64,000 bases of DNA from Asterias amurensis (taxonomy: Eukaryota; Echinodermata; Asteroidea; Forcipulatida; Asteriidae): NCBI RefSeq assembly GCF_032118995.1, contig NC_092666.1, positions 868,001 through 932,000 of the forward strand, in the 5' to 3' direction. The translations under genes and the position numbers were made by a program. Each line of letters begins with the position of its first letter. Position 1 is the first letter of the stretch. Below the pieces are notes generated by a model. It was given only the letters and a program-made list of their open reading frames with translations. It ran no database searches and was not told where the DNA came from. Positions 10,527 to 21,155 of the stretch are shown one piece after another.

Positions 10527-13500
10527 ATGGCGGCCCCCACGAGAGAAAAAGTGCAAGAGTTGATAGCTGAGAAAGACTCCATTGAAAGAGAAATCAAGGA
10601 GTTGTATGATGTTTTAGAATCGGTAAGTGTTTATGACAGAGACGCCCTTCCGGAGATTTGATCGGATCTGTACTGTAGGTCTGCTGCCCGCCGGTGACCG
10701 AGTTCATCGTTAGGCTAGCCGCGCTTGCCCCCCCCCCCCCCGCCCCCACAATTTCATAGTGTCAACCACATCCTGGTCAGCCTGGTGTCATGTGTTTTCA
10801 GTAGGATAACAGGAAAATTGTTCACAATCAAAAACTGAATGGTTTTTTTCCAAATCATCTAGGGCCTATCAAATTTTTTAACAATAACACTTGTACAGTT
10901 ACAGTTTACACTTCATGGTCACATCATGGGGTGTGTGTGTTGAAATTTTTGGTTTTATGTTGCGAGAGACAGTCCGCCCGACATTGGAGCAACATCATAT
11001 GTTTTCACACCTTTCAGTGGTTGGTATTTTATTGAATATTCAGAAGCTAGTAGGCCTATGGCGTGCAAAATAAATCAAAAATATTATTCAATTACTACTT
11101 AACAAATTTAATTACATTTTTGTCCTGATGATGTTTCTTTGACTCATTTGAATGTTGGCATAATAATGCACAAGTGATTTGTACCAAAAATCTTCATTTT
11201 ATAAATGTTTGAGCATAACCAACGACAGGAAACTTTATTCTCAGCATGACTAAGCCTGATGAAAATACAGACCGTGAGTAAACTGCATAGCTTCTGTCAC
11301 CGGTGCAGCTTGCACAATATCGCGGTAAACAGGAATCAAAGTTGGGGTTCGAAAACATATGAATGAGGGTCGATAACGTATGACGTTACGATACTTAAGT
11401 CTTTTTTAAGGCATACATAGGCCATACTATTTCTACCTCCATGGTTATCGCAACTAGATTATCCACTTTTAAAAATGAGGGGGTGGGGCGGCTAGTGCTA
11501 GCCTGACGAACTGATCTATATCACCTGTTGGTTGCGTTTGGTTTCTGCGACATACAGATACAGTATGTGTTGTGTGCCAACTGTCTGGATGGTGACTTCC
11601 TAGACTCCCTCCGAACTCAGGCCCCCTGAGGTTGTAAGCTTTCCAGTGATATACCAATGCAAAAAGTGCCTTCCTCCTTTAAAGCCATTGGACCCTTTCG
11701 GTACAGAAAAAAAAAAAAAAGTTCACGGATTTACAAATAATTTACAGGGTTTACAGAAGGTAATGGTGAAAGACTTCTCTTGAAATATTAGTCCATGAAA
11801 TGCTTTACTTTTTGAGAAAACAGTAAAACAATATAAATTCTCGTTAGCGAGAATTACAGATTTATTTTAAACACATGTCATGACACGGCGAAACGCGCGG
11901 AAACAAGAGTGGGTTTTCCCGTTATTTTCTCCCGACTCCGATGACCGATTGAGCCTAAATTTTCACAGGTTTGTTATTTTATATATAAGTTGTGATACAC
12001 GAAGTGTGGGACTTGGACAATACTGTTTACTGAAAGTGTATAATGGCTTTAATGAGAGTAATTACAGCGTTTATTTACTGATTTGTTTGACAGCAAGGTA
12101 ATGTTGGAATGGACGGCCCATTGATTGATTCAGAAGGATATCCACGTAATGACATTGATGTCTACAGTGCCAGGACAGCAAGACACAGAATCATATGTAA
12201 GTAGATACAATGTTGTATATCTGTGAACTTTCTCCTAGAACTAGATCTATGAGGTTAATGGTTAAGGGAAGCGATAGCAGGAACAGGCCTCTCAGGCGCA
12301 GACGATAGCAGCAACAGGCCTCTCATATTGTGAGAGGTTCATTCCACTATTCTATCACAGACAAAATCCTATTCCAAACTTTTTACGCTTCTTTTTTTAC
12401 CAGTTCTTAATTACCAGTGACATTGGGTGACATTGAAGTTAATCTGTTGTAAAAGGTACCAATTGTTTTTGAGAAAGCAGATTGTTTTCCTTCAAGTAGG
12501 TCCTAGATGTATTTCGGATAATTATCAAGGCTGTTTAACCCCACTCTAAACAGGTCTGCAGAACGATCACAAAGCACTAATGGTAAATATTGAGAACAGT
12601 CTTCATGATCTTCATTCCTACGAGAGACAGCAAAGAGAACAAGGAGAGTCTTTACCAACAAATGGAGCAAGTACAGCGGCCATTGCTCTAATCCCATTTG
12701 CCTCTATTGATCTGGTCTCTGAAGGCTCACCTGCTGCTAATGCTGTAAGAATCCTTCTTATCAAAATGTTGTGGATTAACATTTTTAAAATATGAGTGGA
12801 GTGGTTGCGGTATTTGTTGACACTTTGAAGTAAACAAACTCACCACACCATGGGATCGAAATACTCTAGTTTACTTTGTCATCAAATGAAAAATATTGAA
12901 GGTGCACAGGCAACAACAAGAGAGGCAACATGGAAGAGCATGGCGCTATCCAAGCTTTCCAACCCCTGAGGGCGCTGTTCACTTATGCTCTACTCTGCCT
13001 TGTATTTCAGCGCACATGCCTTGGTTCGACATCCTAACATTTGGCAGAAGTACAACTGATACAAAGACCAATTGAAAAGTGATGAAGCTTTTATTCTTTT
13101 CATTTTAAAATAACTTTTATTTGAAATGTTTTTGTTTTGATCCATCTTGACATTATGACTCAGGGATTGCTGGTTGGTGATGAGATCATTGAGTTTGGCT
13201 CTATCTGTACGTCCAATTTCAAGTCATTGCAGGACATAGCAACAGTTGTGCGTCACAGCCAGGGGGTAAGAAGATACAGACTTTAACCACTCACCATCAG
13301 AAAGTCCAAAAATTTTTCATACGATTAATTTTCCAGAGTTTCCAAAATGTTTCTTTTAAAGAGCATCCTTGTCATGATGAAACCACAACAAGTTAACGAC
13401 AACAAACAGTATCATAGTATGTTCTGGAATTTCTTTTTTGAGAATGTGTACGTGGTTCAATGTGAGTTGGCCAAACCTTGGCCAAACCCCAGGCGCCGAC

Positions 13501-15511
13501 AATGGGATGCTTTGAGACGCTAGGTGGCAGCAGACTTACCAGGTCAATTTCCATTGTTTACATGAGCATGCGCACATTACCAAGAACAATAGATTCACCT
13601 GGTAAGTCTGCTGCCACCTAGCGTCGCAAAAGTTCCCCATTGGCGATGGCATGCTGAAATCTCAGATTTACCTCCCATGTCAAATATTGGTGGCAGCAAA
13701 ATGATCTCCTGTAATACTTGTTTGTCAAACACAAGAATGAAGGTCTGGAATCTGGGATCCCACAATAATCCCCAGAAACTGGGACATTTCAACATGAGTT
13801 TCCAGCACTCTTTATCCCTCCTTGTTACAGGGCAAAGAGAGCGTAACACAGTGAATGCATGCACTGTGTATGCCATCGGCATCCCTGGACAAATTTATAA
13901 AACGTGTTCTGGTGTATGTCTGTAACTGTTTTGCCTGTTTGCTTGTACATCTTTCAGCATTAATTTGGAAGTACTAGGAAGGGTAAAATCAAACTGCACA
14001 TAAAAAGGAACCTTACAAGAGGTTAAATGGTTGATGATATGGGTATTCTACCATGTAGAACTTCCTTAATTTGTCATGTTTGTAGTGGGAATGTGGCTTC
14101 ATAGTCGTAATACAAGAAAGTGTTGTGAGGTGTTGAGGCCGAGTGATCCAGTTCACCAAACCCAAGCTCAGGTGTTGTCAGCAGCTGCGAGTTTGGGTTT
14201 GAATCCTGTTCATGAGACTTGTGCCCTTGGGCAAGGCACTAAACCATAATTGCTTCATAACAAAATGGGAAGGTAGTTCATTCCGCTCTACCAACCAGGC
14301 TCCTTGTGGATGATACCCATGCCTACATCCTTACCAACTGTGAAGGGGTAACCCTGTTTCAGCCCCAGGAGTAGGTGGCTTCTTAGTGGATGATACCCAT
14401 GCCTACATCCTTACCAACTGTGAAGGGGGTAACCCTGTTTCAGCCCCAGGAGTAGGTGGCTCCTAGTGGATGCTACCCATGCCTACATCCTTATGAACTG
14501 TGAAGGGGGTAGCCCTGTTTCAGCCCCAGGAGTAGGCGGCTCCTAGTGGATGATACCCATGCCTACATCCTAACGGACTGTGAAGGGGGTAACCCTGTTT
14601 CAGCCCCAGGAGTAGGTGGCTTCTAGTGGATGATACCCATGCCTACATCCTTATGAACTGTGAAGGGGTAACCTTGTTTAAGCCCAAGGAGTAGCTGGCA
14701 ATGTGCCTCTGGTGATACTTGTTTTGGCATGGTAGACCAAATCAGTAACCTTGGAGTGGCCTAGTGATGTTAGGCGATCTATCATTTTTAAACTAAAAAA
14801 CTGGCAAGTAGAAATGAAGGATTATAATTGATAATTATGTGATACTTTAGGATCACAATCCAGACTGCATGTGCAAAGGCTTATTTGTTTCATTCATGAG
14901 TCAGTCTGCTTAATCCTCATTCCTTGAATGTAAAGAATGCAATCTTAATACCTGATTGCAAGGAATATCACTTTCAAATGGCACTTATGTTTGGAATGAA
15001 ACAATGCTATTGATTGCTTTAAATGCATGCAACAACTAAGGTACAGCATCATTCATAACTAAAGTTAAAGAGTCCCTAGATGAGCTGTTGTTCATTGCAA
15101 ATTGAGTTAGAACCCTTCATCTTTTCTTTTTTTCAGCGTTCAGTAAGAGTTGTTACCCTGCGTGAGGGTAAGGAGGTTCCCCTGTCATTAAAACCTCAGA
15201 CATGGAGTGGGCGTGGCCTTTTAGGGTAAGAGCTTAACAAGTGACATGACTTTTTACTTGAACACAACTTGACTCACAAAATTACAGAACCTTTTCCCTC
15301 TTTCTAGGTGTTGATGTTTTTGGGGTTTTATTTTTCTCCTTTTTGTGTTCTCTTTGGCGGCAGGGTTGGGGTGTTACTCTGTTCAAGATTTTAAACATTT
15401 GATTTGTCAAATTTATTTCGTAAGAGAAATGATACTTTTGTTGTATCTTGACTTGTTATTCTTGATTGATTCTATGTTTGCAGGTGCAATATAGTTCCCT
15501 TGCAGAAATGA
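10527..15511 (+). CDS. PSMD9: 26S proteasome non-ATPase regulatory subunit 9 (assembly chaperone p27, PDZ protein)
   Basis: Chaperone that helps build the proteasome base by holding ATPase subunits (Rpt4/Rpt5 module in yeast and mammals); it is not part of the mature particle. Six exons: 10527-10622, 12094-12196, 12554-12744, 13164-13265, 15137-15225, 15484-15511, all with GT/AG borders and matching phases. The product is 202 residues (human 223). The N-terminal coiled coil spans about 5-95 and contains the family blocks [20 protein letters not shown] and [13 protein letters not shown] domain covers about 110-190 ([22 protein letters not shown]). The protein ends in the family hallmark [12 protein letters not shown]. 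The start ATGGCGG is in strong context and the gene looks complete. Intron 1 holds a MITE only 41 bases before exon 2, and intron 4 holds a SINE with an expanded 80-bp tandem repeat. The identification is firm. Confidence 0.97.
10855..11400 (+). repeat. Dispersed repeat family D (copy 1)
   Basis: The stretch shares ordered blocks with the reverse complement of 56505-57430: TATTGAATATTCAGAAGCTA, then TTCTCAGCATGA(C/T)TAAGCCTGA, AAACTGCA(T/A)AGCTTCTGTCA and TTCGAAAACA. It lies in PSMD9 intron 1. The class is unknown, and no coding potential is seen. Confidence 0.7.
11679..12052. mobile_element. TTAA-flanked MITE, family C
   Basis: TTAAAGCCATTGGACCCTTTC at the left and GAAAGTGTATAATGGCTTTAA at the right are inverted, with TTAA at both ends. 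Its right interior (AATTTTCACAGGTTTGTTAT) is shared with family A, suggesting common ancestry. It ends 41 bases before PSMD9 exon 2. Confidence 0.75.
13493..13650. mobile_element. MITE with GCTAGGTGGCAGCAGACTTACC inverted ends
   Basis: The arm CGCTAGGTGGCAGCAGACTT and its inverse AAGTCTGCTGCCACCTAGCG enclose CCATTGTTTACATGAGCATG. A left-truncated copy is at 63337-63457. It lies in PSMD9 intron 4. Confidence 0.8.
14130..14705 (+). mobile_element. SINE S1-related copy with tandem expansion
   Basis: The head GAGGCCGAGTGATCCAG...GTTTGGGTTTGAATCC and body GGGCAAGGCACTAAACCATAA are SINE-like. The 3' part is expanded into an 80-bp tandem array (14305-14699). Confidence 0.7.
14305..14699 (+). repeat. 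80-bp tandem repeat, five copies
   Basis: Units start at 14305, 14386, 14466, 14546 and 14626 with GTGGATGATACCCATGCCTA and end in CCCAGGAGTAGGTGGCT. They differ from each other at a few positions. An inverted single unit lies at about 15868-15945. Confidence 0.92.
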
Positions 15512-15859
15512 AATCTTTATGCAGTCTTTGGTGTATTGAGCCTCATCGTGTTCTCTTCAACTAGTGGTGATGATCTACACCAATCACTACAGTCATTTTG
15601 GATACATGTACAAACATTTGAAGAGTAGATAGATGATGGACTCAAAAGAAGAGTAGTGTGTGTCTTCTGCTAACGGAACTATGGATAGCCTGGACACCTG
15701 AGGAAACCTTTGAACTAGAGCTCTTGATGTGAGTCAGAAACACCATTGCAAACCTCTACACTTTGACCTGCAGCGCCTTTTTTTCATTTAATTTTATGCA
15801 AGTCGCCAGACACACAAGGCCTAATGGCCACTTCAAGGTTTGGGCTACAATCTTTGTTC

Positions 15860-16075
15860 CCAGAAGCCGTTGCCACCTACTCCTAGGGCTGAAACAGGGT
15901 TACCCCTTTTACAGTCCATACGGATGTAGGCTTGGGTATCATCAATTCGAAGCCTGGCCGGAAGAGCAGAAAGCACTACCTCCCCAATTTTACTTAGCAA
16001 GTGTCACGACCGGGATTCAAACCCAAACACCAGAGCTTGAATCCAGTGCTCTTAACCGCTTGGCCATGACACGCC
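15860..16075 (-). mobile_element. SINE S1-related fragment in inverted orientation
   Basis: GCCACCTACTCCTAGGGCTG and ACGGATGTAGGCTTGGGTAT are the inverse of the 80-bp unit in intron 4. Next comes an inverted tRNA-like head (GGATTCAAACCCAAACACCAGA, then CTCTTAACCGCTTGGCCATG). Confidence 0.7.
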
Positions 16076-17063
16076 ACCTGACCTATCTTGGAAATTTAGT
16101 ATCCCCTTTTAAGGAAACTAATTTTGAAAGAGGTGTCTTGTTTAACCAGCCAAGCTGGGATGTAAACATTCCAGTGTAACGACCAGTGCTCTATTCTATG
16201 TTATGAAAACTAATTATGGATGACTTGCTAGGTAGACGATGGGTATCAATCCATGAATATGGAATAATGACAATGGAATAATGAATAATGTTTGTTGCAA
16301 AAAAGGCGACCAGCATTGAGCAATTCAAACATTTGATTGTGATACTTTGTTTGCTTTTGTGGAGCTCATCAGGTGCCAAAGAAGGCAGTAAACTAATGCC
16401 AGTGTAATGACCAGTACACTTTAAACTCCCAAGATGTAGACATGGGGGGGGGGAACACTGCATAATTGAAAACCCTCATTTTGTCTAGGAAAATAGTGAA
16501 ATTTTCAGCTCATTAACTCTTTGGGACCCCTGTGTTAAGCTAGAAGTGTTGTTAAAAGGAGAATGTTTGCTGAAAGAAACCAGTCCACTGTGGCAGTTTT
16601 ATTATGTACATCTTTCTTTCACAAACCATTTTGTTGATTTGATCATACATTAATTTTATTATGACTTTAAGGACGTTAACATGCTACAGCTATCAATTTG
16701 CGGTAAACAAATAAACACCAACAAAACAAGTATAGACTGTTCTCTTTTTAGCCTTGCTTGTCTATTGTTATCAATTTTAAAGTCAATGTACACCTTTGAT
16801 TTTTGGAACCGCTCCATTGTTTTAATTCTGTACAAATGTCTACAGATTTGAAAACTTCATTTCAAAAGGTGGTCGTGTTTTTGAGATTTCAATGAAAATC
16901 AGAAGCGGAGTAAGAAGAATAACCCCTCATAGGAATACACAATCTGACAAATGTTAGTGACAGTAACACTTCTCGGATTCAAATTTTGGGGCATAAAAAC
17001 TGACACCTTTTTACATAAGTGCATTTCTTTGAGGTGAAATAGTTTTTAAAATACTGTATATAA

Positions 17064-17152
17064 AAAGCTGCTGTAAGCTTCTAACCCAATTGTTGTTTTG
17101 CCATTTAATGGTAAACAACAAATTTGGTTAGAAGCCTAAGCAGCTTTCAAAA
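17064..17152. repeat. Hairpin in the region after PSMD9
   Basis: AGCTGCTGTAAGCTTCTAACC and GGTTAGAAGCCTAAGCAGCT are inverted around a short spacer with a second inner palindrome (TTGTTGTTTTGCC/GGTAAACAACAA). Probably a small MITE. Confidence 0.6.
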
Positions 17153-17300
17153 GTATAAAGTATTGTAAGAGTGGCTACCAAAGTGTTCCTTCCCTTAGTG
17201 TGGAAAAGGTGGAGTCAAAATGTTGACCACTGGTCCAGATGTTCTTTTGTTGCTATGTATTCAGCATTATCAAAAATAAAGCAGTTCATAGAACAGAAAA

Positions 17301-19058
17301 CTCAGAGGAAATCAAAGCAACTTTATATGTGGTACTGATTTGTAATTCGTTATTAGCGTTCTGAAGGCTACAATAAAAGAATAACTCAAGCTTGCATTGT
17401 GTACCGTTTCCTTTATCAGTTATGCCTCTATATGGCCTTAGATAGCCCCACAGAGCATCTAGAATGCAGTTTTCTGGGGCCCTTAAGCCGCAAAGGCTTT
17501 GGGCTAAGCGCTTGCATGCTCCTTTGACAGATTTAGCCCCACTAAAACTTTGGTCTGGATTCTCTGAAGTGCCCCCCACCCTTGAGCCCCCCTAAAAATT
17601 GTCCCTATTAGGTTTTAAACAGCCGTTTAAGCACTACTCTAATTCCCATTCATAAATGTCTTTTGTGAACAATTGTAATAACGCTGTAAAACATTTCTGG
17701 AAATTTCTGTTATGTATCGGGCTCCGTTTTGCGAAGGGTCAAAATTGCATTGACGCTAAATCGTTGTGCGTATGGACGCATGCAGGCTAGTAGATTTTAC
17801 ATAGGTCTACCAATACTGTATTGATTGTGTTACGCATACAAAAGCTTCTGTGCCACGCCTATGTTTTAGCACATCACTGTGTTTATATGGCACGTTTAGA
17901 CTTGGCCCTGTGATGCCCTCTTGACCAATCAGAGTGGTCCCGGGTATTTACGTTTTTTACTGCACAAAAAATCCTTCATAACTTCTCCAACAATGTACGT
18001 ACTAGGTTAAACTATAGCCTAAGTATGTACTTCCTCTGCTCTGTATTTTTCCATAATATACATAGGTTTCCTAGTCATGTACTCCATGACAATCCATGAT
18101 TTTTACCTTTGTAATAAAATAAGTGACATCATGAAAACATTAAAAAAATCTACTGTGCATTAAACAGTCAGATTGTTAATTTATTTCTAAAATAGCTATA
18201 TTTTTATTTAAAAAATAAAAGTGTTATTTAAAAGTGGCCCTTCGAGTCATGACAAGCTTCCCTGAAGTGACCAAAATACCAATATACTGTGTCAGTAAAA
18301 TACTATGGTTAAATTTCCCTCTACAGAAATGACTGAAATACCAGCTCTTTAACCCGTAAACTTATAATAATAATGATAATATTAATGTAAATAAACTGAG
18401 CATAATAATATGCACAAAGTACACTGTGTTTTATAACCACATAAACGGTTAGGAGCTGTTCATATAACATTACATGATACATGTTGAGAGTACACAGTTG
18501 TAAAAATCATAAACTACAATGAGTTTCTTTTTGCCTTAAAGATGTAGTGTTCACCAAAGAAAGACAAAAATACAGCCGCAAATAACCTTGACAATCTAAG
18601 TTTAAGGTGATTATGCTTTTGAGGAAACCCTTACAGCGTAAAATGTTACAGTGTAATTTCTATCAAGCTGTAATCCTTTTGGTCAGATGACAAAGTTCCA
18701 TCTTAAACCACACATACTTCACAAAGACTGGCTCCAAAACTTAGCAGAAGTTTATGTGAAAAATTTGATCAAATTATATTTTTTCGGGACTTATGCAAGA
18801 AGATCAATTCAATATTTCATCACGGGTAAAAAGGTAATTGTTTCCCCTGTGTGCACTAAAAACGTTCAAATTCTATAATGATTACAAAACAAACATACTG
18901 CTTTTAACCTGCATTGTTACATAACTCTAAGAAAGACTACATCGCTCACTAAAGATTTGAATTTTCTATATAATATACACCACTTTAGAAGAACGTACAT
19001 GTAGCGAGAGCCTGTGCCAAAGATGGCACATATGTTTGATTTACCAACAGTAATTACT
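17301..19058. other. Intergenic DNA without recognised genes
   Basis: The two strands show only short unsupported frames. 17300-17600 looks like a retroelement 3' remnant on the minus strand (weak). 17700-19000 is AT-rich with TAATAATAATGATAAT near 18363. I see nothing else. Confidence 0.4.
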
Positions 19059-19245
19059 AGGGCCCAATATCATTGAGTTGCTAAAGCACAACAAATGTCA
19101 CAACAGAATTATGCATACAAGAAAAAGGTTACCAGCCAAAATGGCATTTGACGTGTACCATTTGTGACTGCATCCTGCTTATATTACACTTTTCTAGCAA
19201 CGTTGTAAGCAATGTTTTTGTGTCTAAGCAGCTGTGGGCCCTGAA
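19059..19245. mobile_element. MITE, GGGCCCAATTTCAT-type relative
   Basis: AGGGCCCAATATCATTGAGT and CTAAGCAGCTGTGGGCCCTGA form diverged inverted ends. Better copies are at 25347, 26723 and 52005. Confidence 0.55.
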
Positions 19246-19499
19246 TCAGAAGGTTCCAGACTGTAGTGAAAGTGATATGTACACATAAACACAATCCTTA
19301 ACTCCTGGTGGGCACCAAGTTAACAATTTGCTAATGCACCATACCAAAGTATAGGTCCTCTTTTTTTTAATGGTTTCTTGCGAGTCAAATTATAAAATTT
19401 GTACAGTCCATGACTGTGACTACAGAGGATAAGAATCACATGAACTAAGACCAAGCATAGAGGAAGGAAGAGAAGGACCTTGAACGACCCGCAAAACCG

Positions 19500-20080
19500 C
19501 AGAGAAACAAAAGAATACCCTGACAATGCCCCTGTCTGACCAGTGGAAAAAGATAGGAGACCTCCAGCTGGAAGGCCGATTAACGAGCCGGATTAGATCT
19601 CTTTGTACAGAACACGTGGTACTGCCACTCTTCACTGTTGCCTTCGTGTAAACTTGAATCATTGGAGACAAGAATTGTGAATACACACGTTTTCATCAAC
19701 CGTTTGTGGTGTTTACATGGAAATATCATAGCATATTTTTACATTTTTTGCAACTTTCCGGTCACTAGCGGTGGATCAAAATTTGGGTATAAGCACACGG
19801 GGGTGGTTGGTATTCAATTGTGTTCATCAGTTAGGTGTCCGATAGGGCAATTTTTTTTATTGCGTCTCAAAAAAAGTAGTTTTTCCTCTATTATATCCAT
19901 ACGACATAAGACCCCATAGCGCGCACGCGCAAACTCACACATGCCAGGTCGCCCATAGTTTGTGTAAGGTATGTGGGTGATTACGAGGTGTCGTTAAACG
20001 ACCACTGTATCACGGGTTTGACTTTTGAAGTCCCTTAGTTCAAACTCCTCTTCCTTCCTCCATGGACCAAGTACACAACA
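19500..20080 (+). repeat. Dispersed repeat family E (copy 1)
   Basis: About 575 bases from AAAGAATACC(C/A)TGACAATGC through CTTCCTCCATGG are shared with 42000-42573 with moderate divergence. No inverted ends or target duplication were found. A solo terminal repeat of a retroelement is possible but not shown. Confidence 0.7.
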
Positions 20081-21100
20081 AAATGAGCCAAAATAAAAGG
20101 TTGACCAACCATGTTTATAAATGAATTTATGGGGGAACAAATCTTAAAGATGTATACTATGTGTTCTTTTCTGGGGAGCAAGAAGTGAAAATTGCAAAAT
20201 AGCAGCACGTGCTTATAAAATGTTGTTTTGTAAGAATACGTCTACACAATACTGTGTGCATGTGCATCCTCTTAAACTATATACATGTAGTCTTACTGAA
20301 AAATAGTTTTACTTTGTTAAATGCACTTTAGGTGCGTCATAATAATATATCTAGTGTACAAGACTCTACTCCCAACGTAAATCACAAAAAACACAGGCAA
20401 AAAACATACATCATACGAAGATACATAATTATACAGGGAACAAATCAATACATCTCGTACCTTAAAAACTATAATATCATTATATGCTATGCTACTTTAA
20501 TAAAAGAGTCTTCAGCAAGTTCTTGAATAATTGAAGAGAACTGCCACGTCTTATAGTGACAAGTAAATATTTCAAAGTTTAAATCACTTTAATAGTGTGC
20601 GTTTGACAAGCTTATCTGTGTGTACTGTGGATTTACAGTCATTGGTAGCCATAAAAGAGGCTGATTACACTGCAGTGTTTCGCTTGGCACTCTGGGAAAA
20701 TTAAGGTCAAAGGTTGTTGTGTAGCGGTGTCTTTGTACACATACAACTCTGTCGTCTGCTGAATTAGAGTGTATGACACAATTTGATTAATTTACAAAGA
20801 GTTACCGAATGCTTGCTTTTCAGGAAATACATGTACAGTTCCTTTTTATTTGCCATAACTGTTTCATAGATGATAAATCTGTGGATTAATTTGTAATTTT
20901 TGTACACAACGTCGAATTTAACTACATCATCCCCTCAACTATATCATTACAACTGGGCATCCACCAGAGAGCGGCTCGCGAGCTGGGTGTGTGGTAGCTG
21001 ACACCGACCAGGGCAGACACGAGTATCACATGATGGATAATCCAACGATCTGGTGTAAGTTTTACTTACACGTGTAAGCTAATCAAACGCACCCATTGTG
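20081..21100. other. Intergenic DNA without recognised genes
   Basis: Nothing coding is seen between the family E repeat and the poly(A) signal of the beta-trefoil gene. The stretch is AT-rich. Confidence 0.4.
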
Positions 21101-21108
21101 AGTCTTAC

Positions 21109-21114
21109 TTTATT
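21109..21114 (-). terminator. Poly(A) signal of the beta-trefoil gene
   Basis: AATAAA on the minus strand, 42 bases after the TAA stop at 21156, which would give a very short 3' UTR. Confidence 0.6.
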
Positions 21115-21155
21115 GACAGCAACCTTCAAATAACGACGATGTTATAAATCCCAGT

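Larger units (their letters stand above)
15512..17300 (+). other. PSMD9 3' UTR and downstream DNA
   Basis: No further coding exon is seen. A candidate poly(A) signal AATAAA lies at 17275-17280. The stretch contains an inverted SINE fragment (15860-16075), repeated CCAGTGTAA(C/T)GACCAGT motifs near 16165 and 16400, a TTAA-type MITE remnant around 16780-16930, and an 85-base hairpin at 17064-17152. Where the transcript ends cannot be decided from sequence alone. Confidence 0.4.

Noticed and set aside
15763-16179. 138-codon plus-strand open frame after PSMD9
   Set aside because: Most of it is inverted SINE sequence, including the tRNA-like head.
17286-17579. 97-codon minus-strand frame
   Set aside because: It has no splice sites or domain. 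The sequence looks like a retroelement 3' remnant, but I could not name the family.
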